A DNA stretch of 42,765 bases, taken from NCBI GenBank assembly GCA_016182605.1, contig JACPGE010000013.1:1-42765 (forward strand). Reading direction: 5' to 3'. The stretch comes from Candidatus Hydrogenedentota bacterium (GTDB taxonomy: Bacteria; Hydrogenedentota; Hydrogenedentia; Hydrogenedentales; JAEUWI01). Within the stretch, counting starts at the first letter, position 1, and every line of letters begins with the position of its first letter. Of the stretch, positions 32,816 through 41,018 are shown piece after piece. The translations under genes were made by a program, and so were the position numbers. The notes under the pieces are model-generated. The model worked only from the letters and a program-made list of their open reading frames with translations, did not search any database and had not been told where the DNA came from.

Positions 32816-33316
32816 ATGGTCCGGCACAAACATGGAAAACTCGAGCGCATTGTCGAGGCCGTGCGCCTCGGCATTGAAGGTGAGGACGCAGTCCACTTCA
32901 TTCACAGCGCGGGTTTCGCCATGACCAGCCGGGGTATCGCCCGGCAGCTACAAGCCATGCAGGGGCGCGCGCATGTGGAATCGCTGATAGCCCAGGGAAA
33001 GAGCAACGTGGAAATACTGGAATCCTGCTTCCCACAGGAAGCGTTTGAAGAACAGCGCCGGATCCCCCCGCAGCAGGAAGACCTCTTTGGCGAACCCCGC
33101 GGCGCGGCCAACCCCGTCTTGCTCACCATGACCAAGCCCGAGGCCTTCGAGTCCACCAAGATGACCCTCCGGCTCCCAACCGACCTCTACGAGGCCATCC
33201 GCCTCGCCGCCAAGGCCGAGGACAAGTCCCAAGGACAACTCATCATAGACATCCTCACTTCGGCCCTGTCCCGCATGCCGGAAGGCCTTCGGGATGAGGA
33301 AGAGGACGCGCGATAA
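32816..33316 (+). CDS. Ribbon-helix-helix DNA-binding protein with unknown N-terminal domain
   Basis: The 166-aa protein ends in a CopG/Arc-like ribbon-helix-helix (about 114-152): MTLRLPTDLYEAIRLAA, followed by a basic/polar helix QGQLIIDILTSALS. The N-terminal half is helical (IVEAVRLGIEGEDAVHFIHS, GIARQLQAMQGR), reminiscent of a helix-turn-helix but not assignable. A Gln/Pro-rich linker joins the halves. ATG 32816 is taken because GGGAGGG and a strong promoter precede it; an in-frame frame back to 32648 would cross that promoter. Divergent placement suggests it could control itself or hpf-hprK. No toxin gene follows. Confidence 0.75.
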   Translation: MVRHKHGKLERIVEAVRLGIEGEDAVHFIHSAGFAMTSRGIARQLQAMQGRAHVESLIAQGKSNVEILESCFPQEAFEEQRRIPPQQEDLFGEPRGAANPVLLTMTKPEAFESTKMTLRLPTDLYEAIRLAAKAEDKSQGQLIIDILTSALSRMPEGLRDEEEDAR

Positions 33317-33499
33317 AAAGTAGCTAAATTCGGGGCCTTTCATAGGATCTGTCCCGAATGGCGCTTACTTCTCGTGCCGTGTTAACCCCAGATTCCCATT
33401 ACAAGACTTGCTGCCTGTTTGGTAGGGTTCAGATGGGTGCTTCGACGCAGAATGCCTACGCTCATCGAGCGAAGGCCTGCTTGGGTGGCATGCCCAAAC

Positions 33500-33532
33500 A
33501 GTAGCACGCTGCTCGCCGAGCGGCGTGATTGG
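33500..33532. repeat. 33-nt palindromic repeat, copy 1
   Basis: AGTAGCACG followed by CTGCTCG-C-CGAGCGGCGTGATTGG. The arms CACGCTGCTCG and CGAGCGGCGTG pair over 11 bp with one T-G wobble around a single central base. Copy 2 at 33868-33900 is 27/33 identical. Confidence 0.65.
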
Positions 33533-33572
33533 GGTAAGTCGGCAAAAGTTAGCGCCATTCGTTGCTGTCCTC

Positions 33573-33595
33573 ACTTTTCTCCGAAAGAGAAAAGT
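33573..33595. repeat. Hairpin with 9-bp perfect stem
   Basis: ACTTTTCTC, loop CGAAA, GAGAAAAGT. No T-tract follows. I read it as part of the dispersed repeat material rather than a terminator. Confidence 0.55.
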
Positions 33596-33677
33596 AGGTG
33601 GTGGGGGCGTCCCGCCCGCATTGCCGTTCCTGGGGCTCAATTCGGGTGCGTCATCGCCTCCAATTCGCGTGTCTTGG

Positions 33678-33717
33678 CGTTCATTCGCGGTCTTCGGAAT
33701 CAAACCGCGAATGAACG
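33678..33717. repeat. 13-bp inverted repeat
   Basis: CGTTCATTCGCGG (33678-33690) and CCGCGAATGAACG (33705-33717) are exact reverse complements around a 14-nt spacer. Confidence 0.65.
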
Positions 33718-33867
33718 TTGACGAACGCGAAAGGGAGCGGGAAATCAAGGCCGAGTGCAACTCGGCGATCCCAGGAGGGCTCACGCAAGGGCGCCGAGCC
33801 GCAACGTCCTGGGACAGCCCCCTTGGGTCGGTGGGGAGATCGTTGAGGTAAACATCGACGCCTCCGG

Positions 33868-33900
33868 AGTAGCACGTCGCTCGACGAGCGTCGCGATTGA
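33868..33900. repeat. 33-nt palindromic repeat, copy 2
   Basis: AGTAGCACG followed by TCGCTCG-A-CGAGCGTCGCGATTGA. The inner palindrome GCTCG-A-CGAGC is perfect. The T-G wobble of copy 1 is a C-G pair here, while two outer pairs are lost. Confidence 0.65.
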
Positions 33901-34309
33901 CGCGCCAACACCCACAGCCCGCCGCAAACAAGATTGCCCCAACCAAGTCTGTAGCCTGGATTCTCAAGGCGCTTCGCGTACCACGGACCACACGGAATCA
34001 AGCAGCGGGCCGTCTGGCAAGACCGGGAGGGAAGCCTTGGGCGCTTCGAGCAGCAGGCTACTTTCCTGCTTCGTACGCGTCCTCGTTGCAATAGGACTAC
34101 GTCATGGGGCAATAATTGGTTACTGTACCCAAGTTTCCCCAAGTCCTGCGCGGCAGAACACACCATAGCGGGACGCAGCCCCGAAGAAGCGGCGGCAGGC
34201 GCCTCCAATGCCGAAACGCGCATAGCGGTGCAAGTTTCAGCGATGCAGGCGTTTATGGAAGCAGAAGACACTTTTACGTAAAACCGCAAACGCATCCGTA
34301 TTTTTTTGC

Positions 34310-34338
34310 TTGACGGGTGCAATCTATTTTGATACCTT
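34310..34338 (+). promoter_or_regulatory. Candidate promoter for the secreted-protein operon
   Basis: TTGACG (34310-34315), a 17-bp spacer and TACCTT (34333-34338), preceded by a T-rich run. It would start a leader of about 155 nt. Confidence 0.45.
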
Positions 34339-34344
34339 CCGAAT

Positions 34345-34501
34345 GACACGTAGAAACGTTACCTGACGCGTACGGACAGTTGTGATACGAAGTCACTTGT
34401 TGAGATAACTCAACCATTGGGGAAGGCGGGGGATCGCCTGCATGTGTCGCTGTCCGGATGCTCACACCGGGGGTGAAACCCATTACCGGAGGGGATAGAC
34501 C
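34345..34501 (+). promoter_or_regulatory. Structured 5' leader of the secreted-protein operon
   Basis: The leader contains a perfect GTTGAG-ATAA-CTCAAC hairpin (34399-34414), a GGCG-GGGGAT-CGCC stem further on, and a strong ribosome binding site GGAGGGG ending 7 nt before the ATG at 34502. I compared it by eye with c-di-GMP, cobalamin and glycine riboswitch landmarks and could not assign it. Confidence 0.35.
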
Positions 34502-35653
34502 ATGTCCAGACTGCTGCTCCCGTTCTCCCTGACCCTGCTGCTCTGCCTGACCGCCGCTTCCCAGGATTGGGAGCAGCAGCTCATCGGCGACCGGGATGCT
34601 GCCAACACCCTCTTCGAGTCCGGGCAACTGATGGAAGGGGCCACCCGCCTGATCGCGGGCATGCACGCCCTGCCCACGGATCAGCCCGCGCTGGTGGACC
34701 CCGCGGCGGGGAACGTGCAGTTTCTCATCTTCGCCCTGGAATACCTCATGACCGAGGAACAGGTGAACACCTTTACCACGCAGGTGCTGGACACGGAGAA
34801 CAATGAATTCGACAACTTCATTGCCAACCTCTACAACCTGCAGATTGGGCAGGAGTCGTTTGGCAAGACGATCACGACGCAGGATTTGCAGCAAATGACG
34901 GCGTCCAGCAATGTCTTCGTCCGGGTTGGAACTTTATTCATTCTGTGCGAGCCCTACTATTTCCAGGATCCCATCTTCGTCCAGCAGCATCTGGACATTC
35001 TCGCGGCTGAGTTCCCCACGCTGGGGGTCACCCAGGAGGCCCTGTTGATGGCCGATCTGGCCGCGCAGCAGCAGCCGCCAGAACCGGAACCGGAGACCCA
35101 GGCGAAAAGCGTGGCCCCCGACCCTGCTCTGATTGCGGCGGAACCCTCTCCGGCTGAATTGCAGCAGATGGCGGCATCCCAGCGGACGCGCCCCGACAGC
35201 CAGTTTCTGGTCCGGGCACGCGGCGCGCTGGGGGACCTGCGGAACGATACACGGCGGACGGGAGCGCTCGGCGTCCTCGCGGAGGTCGCGGCCAACGACG
35301 ACCGCAGAACGCCGGAAGTGGCCCGCGCGCGCATCCTGCTGGTGCGCAAGGCGATCTCCGACTGGGAAGGGGGCAGCACCCCGCCCGGCGGCATGGTCCG
35401 GGTCCTGCGCCATGTCGACGATCTGCTGTCCATGCAATGGGAAGAGCACACCCTCGAGCGCGTCATCTGGGAGGACCGCATCAAGGCCGTCATGGACTTG
35501 GCCAATCTCCTGGTGGCCCGGGGAAACACCCGCGTTGCCATCGAACTCTGCGAACGTCTCATCGCGAAGTATCCCAACAGTCAGGTTGCCGAACGCTGCA
35601 CACAGAGCATTGAAGAATTCCGTCAGGGCCGCCGTTCCGTATCGCTGGAATAA
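34502..35653 (+). CDS. Secreted protein of unknown function, first of three
   Basis: I do not recognise this 383-aa protein. MSRLLLPFSLTLLLCLTAAS is a classical signal peptide with probable cleavage before QDW. The mature part is mostly helical. It has an N-terminal region with DRDAANTLFESGQLMEGATRL (TPR-like), a Pro/Glu/Gln-rich hinge (about 180-215), and a C-terminal helical region ending in a TPR-like hairpin (NTRVAIELCERLIAKYPNSQVAERC). It may be a periplasmic assembly or scaffold factor for the large secreted proteins that follow; that is inference from order and spacing (48 bp to the next gene). Confidence 0.75.
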   Translation: MSRLLLPFSLTLLLCLTAASQDWEQQLIGDRDAANTLFESGQLMEGATRLIAGMHALPTDQPALVDPAAGNVQFLIFALEYLMTEEQVNTFTTQVLDTENNEFDNFIANLYNLQIGQESFGKTITTQDLQQMTASSNVFVRVGTLFILCEPYYFQDPIFVQQHLDILAAEFPTLGVTQEALLMADLAAQQQPPEPEPETQAKSVAPDPALIAAEPSPAELQQMAASQRTRPDSQFLVRARGALGDLRNDTRRTGALGVLAEVAANDDRRTPEVARARILLVRKAISDWEGGSTPPGGMVRVLRHVDDLLSMQWEEHTLERVIWEDRIKAVMDLANLLVARGNTRVAIELCERLIAKYPNSQVAERCTQSIEEFRQGRRSVSLE

Positions 35654-35701
35654 GCCGCGAACGCGCCCGGTGTCTGCCCCCAAAACGGAAGGAGAGCCTC
35701 C

Positions 35702-38700
35702 ATGATGTCCCGGCACTTGAAGAAACATCTGACCCGGTATGCGTATGCGTTCGGTTTGGCCTGGGGTCTGGTGGCCGTCCTGGCCCTGCTGGCGTCCATT
35801 TTCCCTGGAATGCTGCGCCTGGGCGGGGACCATGCGGCCCACGCGAGCAGTGGCGGCACGATTACACACCGGTATGTCTTCCTCACCTTTGTCAATGGCA
35901 ACAACTCCTCTTCGGTTACTGCCGCCCCCGGAGGTACATATACCTCGGACACGACGATTTCCTACGCATACGCTGTAAACGGCAATGGCATTGAGATTGG
36001 CAGCGTAGTGCAATTTACCGTTACACCTAGTCCTGGACACGTTTTCAATGGGTGGCAGTACGGGCCCGTCAGCGGACCTCTCCAGACAACCTCGGCCGAC
36101 CAAACCAGCCTGACCATCACGGTCACGGGCAGCAACTGGTATGTCATCCCCCGATTCATAAAGAAATACACCCTCACGACCTCGGTTGTGGGCAGTAGCG
36201 CCAATACCCTTACGCCCCCGACCGGACCGGTGGACGCGGGCACATTCCTCACGCTGACGGCCACGCCCGCGCCGGGCAACCGCTTCGACGGCTGGAGCGG
36301 GCCCGTGAACAACCCCGATGTGACCCTGCCGGGCGGCGTGCACACCAATACCGTCACCATGAATGCGGACAAGTCAATAACGGCCACTTTTAAGGAGACA
36401 CGGACGCTGTCGGCACGGTTTGCGGGCTCGGGCACGGTTTCCGTGGCCTCGGGCACCTACGACAAGGGCACGCCCTTCACAATCGTTCCCACGCCAGCAT
36501 CGGGATGGGTCTTCGACCACTGGGACCTCGATGCGCCCACGCAGGCGATTGTGTACAGCCCCACCAACTACACCTTCAATTTGAACGAGAACACCATCAT
36601 TACGGCGGTATTCGCACAGCAGGCCGGTCTCTTCCGGCACGAGTTTGAATTGGCGCCTGAAATCGGTCACCCCCTTCCCTTTCCCTGGCGGGTGGAGGAA
36701 GACGACGGGCAAGACCGGGCCGGCATCGTATGGGGCTACGACGGGGCCAACGGCGCGCTTTGGAGCGATCCCACTGCCACCGCCACGGAGGCCATCATCC
36801 GGCTGGACGACATCCATCAAAACAATATCATCAGCTTCCGCTATGCGTCCTACGGCGGGTGGGAGGGCGGGTGGGGCGACGGACAGTTCGCGGGCCAATT
36901 CATTGCAATAAGCCCGCGATACAGATCCGAATATGAGAACCATTTCATTCTCAGGTTCTATCGGGACAGGATAAGTTTTACAGATAACGTCACAAATCCC
37001 ACCAATGTTAAAACTGCCCATTTCGAAGTCGATGAGGGCGACCAATGGCACGAGGTCTATATCGAGACCTTGGGCAGCACCTTCCGCGTCTGGAGACGCC
37101 TCCAGTCGGTTATCCCTTGGTCCATCTGGACGTTGACCAACCCACCCCTCATCTGGGAGGAGTTCGATCCACTGCCCGTCGACCTGGATTTACCGAACGC
37201 GGGCGTGCGCGTCCACATGCGCCTCCGGGCGGATGATGAGATGCCGGCCTTCGCTGGCTACACGGTGCTGGACAGTTTCACCCTCCAGACCTTTGCGGAT
37301 GACAACTACCCCGTCGACATCCCCGATCCCGTGCTCAACGCGGGGGTGCATGCCGCCCTGAATTTGCCCCAAGGCACCCCGTTGAAAGAACACAATCTAC
37401 TCACCCTCGAGGAACTCATCCTTCCCTACGCCGGATCCGGAGCCAAGATTGCCGATCTGAGCGGCCTGGAGCACGCACGAAACCTTAATATCGTCGAGAT
37501 TACTGGGCATGAACTGACCGACTACGTGGAATTGGTCCACGCACACGAACTGCATACGCTGAACCTGAGTCATAATCAGGTTTCTACTGACCTACCGGCC
37601 GTCTACCTAGTGCAAGACGCACTTCAAAATCTCGATCTGTCTTTCAACCCGCTATCGGGAGCCAATGCCGGTTTAGGATACCTTACAACCCTGAATTTGG
37701 CACACACAAATGTGCAATCACTACTCCCTCTAGCATTTGCGGCAATAGATCCATCTTATTCCCTATCCCTCCTGAACGTAACAGGATGCCCTCTGAATGG
37801 TGATACCCTCTGTAATTACTTGCTCGATCTGGTTCTTCGTGGAACGGAAGTGATTCCTTCCGACTTAGCCTGTCCGCAGCATACCCTCAGTTTGCAGATC
37901 GAAGGCAGAGGGCGGGTGTTCGTGAATGACGTCCCCTACCACGAGCCCATGGTATTCGATTATGGCACCGCCATCCACCTGCGCGCGGAAGCCGATCCCG
38001 GTTGGATTTTCGGCCATTGGGATGATACCGGGGGAGCGCTGCGAGAGGACCGCACCGTCCAGGCGGTATTCTTGCCGGATTCGGTGACCGATCTGGGGAG
38101 TTTCGACATCGCGTTCACCTATGACCGGCCGAAGGAAGACGTTACGAACTATAATCCTGACGACGATCTGACTCCAGGCGATCCGGATGATACCCTGTTT
38201 GATACCCGCGATTATTACGGTGCGCCGTTGGAACCGGTGGATCAGATTCTCAGCGGATCCGGACAAACCAGTGCGGTCTACTTCCGGGATTACGTGACGG
38301 CGATGTCTCCGCAAGGCGGACCCGCCACTCCGCCTTCCATGTACATGTTCTACGGAGGGCTTCCCGCGGCCACCTATACCTTCAAGACGCGAAGCCTCAG
38401 TTTTACAGCGATGATCGGCGGATTGAACGCAACAGTCCTGGGGTTGGAAGATGAGTTCGAGAATGAGGCTGGCGAGCCCGTGCAGTATATCCCGCAGATT
38501 GCCCTGGGGCTGAGCGTAAACATGACGCCCGACAACCGCGCGGGAACCTTGCCCCCGGCGGCGGTGCAACGTTTCGCCCTCGATCCGGCCGTGTTCAATG
38601 GAAAGTGCTTCGCCATCACCCGCGTATTGGGTTTCTCGGGACTAGGGTGTCCAGATCATAAAGCCAACCCACTTTCGGCGCGCACCACGGAATTCATACC

Positions 38701-40996
38701 CTACAGCGCGGAAACAGATATCAGTGAGGCAATCGCAAATGCGGTCCAGGCCAAAATACCCATATTCAGCACCGTCACGGTCGAACCGTGGACCTACGTG
38801 AAGGACGGGAACACCTCCTGGCCAGGCTGGGAACTGCGTGTCACCAATGTGAACCTGGAGCAGATAAGCATCGTGGGTCCAAGCGCTTGTGTTGCGGGCG
38901 GTGAAGGTGAAGGTGAAGGGGAAGGCGAAGGCGAGGGAGAAGGAGAAGGCGAACCCGGATGGATTGCGGAGAAAGTGTCCAGCGGCCCGTGCGAAGCCAC
39001 GGCCCACCTGGACAAGGCCCTGGGACTGAACGAGGGCGAACTCAACGCCTACTACGAGAACAACCCCTTCTACGCCGATCCCAACGCCATGCCGCCGGTG
39101 GAAGCGCCCGATGTGGAAGAGAACGTGCAGACCATGTTCGAGGAAATGGCCCTGGCATTCACCCAGATCGAGGGTCCTTTCTTCCTGCGGCTCGGCTTCG
39201 AGGCAGACTTCAGTCCAAATGCCCTGTGCGCGGAAACCTACCGGGAAACCTACCGCAAACTCATCCAGGAAATGCGCAAGCCCGAGTATGGCCTCGAGTT
39301 CGCCTCGCTGTGGCACATCATCGCCAAGGATAATTACGACTGGGAACCCTTCTATCCCGGGGATGACGTGGTCGATTGGGTCGGCATTTCCGCATTCTTC
39401 CGGTCCACACTGACAACGGGCAGTGAATATAATCGAATAAACGACGCCCTTACGTTTGCGAAAAACCATCTGAAGCCGGTCATGATCGCGGAGTCCTCCC
39501 CCAATGAGGTTGGCGTCACGGAGTTCCCAAGTGTCCCGGCGTCCCCAGGTGTCCCGGCGCTCCCCGGTGAAATGGCTCTAACGTACGGAGTTGAAAAGTA
39601 TCTCGATTGTGCTGACCAGGCCGAAGAGGATATTACAGACTGCGTGGGCTTTGTGGACGTTACCGCTACTACGGAGCATTTCAACGACTCCAACATTGGC
39701 CCCGGGAGGCCCTTTTTCGACACTCTTAACCCGGGAGAGAAGGCCTGGGTCCGGTGGTTCCGCCCTTACTTTGACCTCCTCAAGAAATACGAAGGTATCA
39801 AGGCCTTCTGCTATATCAACGACGATTGGGCAAGGTCCAGCTATACCAAGGAGCAAACAGTCAATACAAACAAGTGGCTGAAAGACGCACGGCTTACGCA
39901 GGGCACGGTGGTGCGTGGGGAGTATAAGAAGCAGATGAACAAGGGCGTCTTTCTCCATGGAAACGACCTGCCCACGAGCCCGCTCCTTCCCAGTTTGGCC
40001 TGGCGGGACAATGCAGGTAATGAGATCATGCGCTGGCTGCCCACGGGCGATGTGGTGCTCCTCATGGAGGGCGCCGAAGTGATTACAGCATATCCTATAA
40101 GTTACTTGTCGGATAGTGTGAAAGCCCGGGCGGTTTGGTCTCTTCTGAACTCGGATACCGGGGAATTGATTGCCTTGCTGGAAGGCGTCCCAGAAAACAG
40201 CTCCAGCGGCCTCGCCAAAGGCGATCTCTACCTAATGGGAAATGCTACCCCAGTTGCCGATCTGACGGCGGACCCCGCGCAGGCAGAGCTGGTCTACCGT
40301 GACAGCCAGGGAACGGCCCTCGCCCTCATAGACAAGGGTGGCAACCTCAAGTTTCGGGGCCAAATTCGGAGATCCGTCGACGCAAGAATGAAAGGTTTCT
40401 GTCAAGGGTGTGCGCGTTATCCAGGCGATTTCGGCAATCATGAAGGTGCTGCCTGCGAGGCTAGCGGAGCGCCGGTCCCCTGGTGTGTCGACGACGCATA
40501 TCACGATCCAATCATATGTAGTTTCCTGAACCGGCATGGCAATGCCAAGGCCCTCCCGATTCCGCCGATGGTGGTGTATACTGTGGAATATCAGGGCGTT
40601 GCCCTGCTGACGATTGACGAGAATGGCCAAGTCGATGTGCCTCGGGGCCAGGTCTATGCAAACGGAGAAGTGCCGCCTGCCGGAACAGAGCCGGACATCG
40701 TCCTGGTTACGTGCGGCGGCGTGGTCAAGGCGAAGGTCGTGGTGGATGCCAGCGACCCCGGCAATATCGCCGGTCACCTCTGGCTGGCGGGGGAGGTGCG
40801 TCTGGCGGACGACACTATTTTCCCGGCGGACCCGTGTGACCTGGTGGTGGAGGAGGATCCCTCCACTACGCTGGCCCTTATCAATGCGGATGGAAACTTG
40901 GTGGTCTGGGGCGGCGTGTCGGAAGGGGGCTTGGAGTATCCGGGTATCGTGAACAAGAAGCATGCGACCTGGAGCCCAGCGCTTGAAGAGTACTAG
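35702..40996 (+). CDS. Giant modular secreted protein: beta-repeats, LRR, GH26-like region split by a GE tract
   Basis: The 1764-aa protein starts with a basic n-region and a hydrophobic segment (about 16-38), with likely cleavage after AHA. Bacterial-repeat modules (residues about 55-305), of the type 'G.V..G..V.L.A.P..G..F..W....ITA.F', are followed by a beta-rich domain (306-540), leucine-rich repeats (about 560-720) and another bacterial repeat (about 725-795). Next comes IPIFSTVTVEPWTY, like strand 2 of GH26 barrels, then nine GE dipeptides (1067-1084). The second half of a clan GH-A-like barrel follows: LRLGFEADF (possible acid/base Glu 1167), FYPGDDVVDWVGISAFF, KPVMIAESSP (possible nucleophile Glu 1264), and KAFCYINDDW. 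The C-terminal 250 residues contain three 'ALALIDKGGNL'-type motifs. Substrate is unknown; beta-mannan-like polysaccharide is only a guess from GH26. AAGGAGAG precedes ATG 35702. Confidence 0.85.
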   Translation: MMSRHLKKHLTRYAYAFGLAWGLVAVLALLASIFPGMLRLGGDHAAHASSGGTITHRYVFLTFVNGNNSSSVTAAPGGTYTSDTTISYAYAVNGNGIEIGSVVQFTVTPSPGHVFNGWQYGPVSGPLQTTSADQTSLTITVTGSNWYVIPRFIKKYTLTTSVVGSSANTLTPPTGPVDAGTFLTLTATPAPGNRFDGWSGPVNNPDVTLPGGVHTNTVTMNADKSITATFKETRTLSARFAGSGTVSVASGTYDKGTPFTIVPTPASGWVFDHWDLDAPTQAIVYSPTNYTFNLNENTIITAVFAQQAGLFRHEFELAPEIGHPLPFPWRVEEDDGQDRAGIVWGYDGANGALWSDPTATATEAIIRLDDIHQNNIISFRYASYGGWEGGWGDGQFAGQFIAISPRYRSEYENHFILRFYRDRISFTDNVTNPTNVKTAHFEVDEGDQWHEVYIETLGSTFRVWRRLQSVIPWSIWTLTNPPLIWEEFDPLPVDLDLPNAGVRVHMRLRADDEMPAFAGYTVLDSFTLQTFADDNYPVDIPDPVLNAGVHAALNLPQGTPLKEHNLLTLEELILPYAGSGAKIADLSGLEHARNLNIVEITGHELTDYVELVHAHELHTLNLSHNQVSTDLPAVYLVQDALQNLDLSFNPLSGANAGLGYLTTLNLAHTNVQSLLPLAFAAIDPSYSLSLLNVTGCPLNGDTLCNYLLDLVLRGTEVIPSDLACPQHTLSLQIEGRGRVFVNDVPYHEPMVFDYGTAIHLRAEADPGWIFGHWDDTGGALREDRTVQAVFLPDSVTDLGSFDIAFTYDRPKEDVTNYNPDDDLTPGDPDDTLFDTRDYYGAPLEPVDQILSGSGQTSAVYFRDYVTAMSPQGGPATPPSMYMFYGGLPAATYTFKTRSLSFTAMIGGLNATVLGLEDEFENEAGEPVQYIPQIALGLSVNMTPDNRAGTLPPAAVQRFALDPAVFNGKCFAITRVLGFSGLGCPDHKANPLSARTTEFIPYSAETDISEAIANAVQAKIPIFSTVTVEPWTYVKDGNTSWPGWELRVTNVNLEQISIVGPSACVAGGEGEGEGEGEGEGEGEGEPGWIAEKVSSGPCEATAHLDKALGLNEGELNAYYENNPFYADPNAMPPVEAPDVEENVQTMFEEMALAFTQIEGPFFLRLGFEADFSPNALCAETYRETYRKLIQEMRKPEYGLEFASLWHIIAKDNYDWEPFYPGDDVVDWVGISAFFRSTLTTGSEYNRINDALTFAKNHLKPVMIAESSPNEVGVTEFPSVPASPGVPALPGEMALTYGVEKYLDCADQAEEDITDCVGFVDVTATTEHFNDSNIGPGRPFFDTLNPGEKAWVRWFRPYFDLLKKYEGIKAFCYINDDWARSSYTKEQTVNTNKWLKDARLTQGTVVRGEYKKQMNKGVFLHGNDLPTSPLLPSLAWRDNAGNEIMRWLPTGDVVLLMEGAEVITAYPISYLSDSVKARAVWSLLNSDTGELIALLEGVPENSSSGLAKGDLYLMGNATPVADLTADPAQAELVYRDSQGTALALIDKGGNLKFRGQIRRSVDARMKGFCQGCARYPGDFGNHEGAACEASGAPVPWCVDDAYHDPIICSFLNRHGNAKALPIPPMVVYTVEYQGVALLTIDENGQVDVPRGQVYANGEVPPAGTEPDIVLVTCGGVVKAKVVVDASDPGNIAGHLWLAGEVRLADDTIFPADPCDLVVEEDPSTTLALINADGNLVVWGGVSEGGLEYPGIVNKKHATWSPALEEY
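38900..38953 (+). repeat. (GGNGAR)9 tract encoding nine Gly-Glu dipeptides
   Basis: Nine hexamers within the giant secreted protein encode a flexible acidic linker. One unit uses GAG; the Gly codons vary (GGT, GGG, GGC, GGA), so this copy has diverged more than the tract at the window end. Confidence 0.95.
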
Positions 40997-41018
40997 GAAT
41001 ACCGCAGGAGATCAGGCT

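Larger units (their letters stand above)
33317..34501. other. 1.2-kb gene-free, repeat-rich intergenic region
   Basis: No frame here has a recognisable product or convincing start; the long open frames are low-complexity, Arg/Ser/Pro-rich readings of GC-rich repeats. The stretch holds palindromic elements at 33500-33532 and 33868-33900, hairpins at 33573-33595 and 33678-33717, and then a promoter (34310-34338) and structured leader for the secreted-protein genes. Nothing else can be assigned. Confidence 0.7.

Noticed and set aside
33681-34349. 222-aa minus-strand open frame in the gene desert
   Set aside because: It is Arg/Ser/Pro-rich, reads through palindromic repeats, and lacks a ribosome binding site or any recognisable motif.
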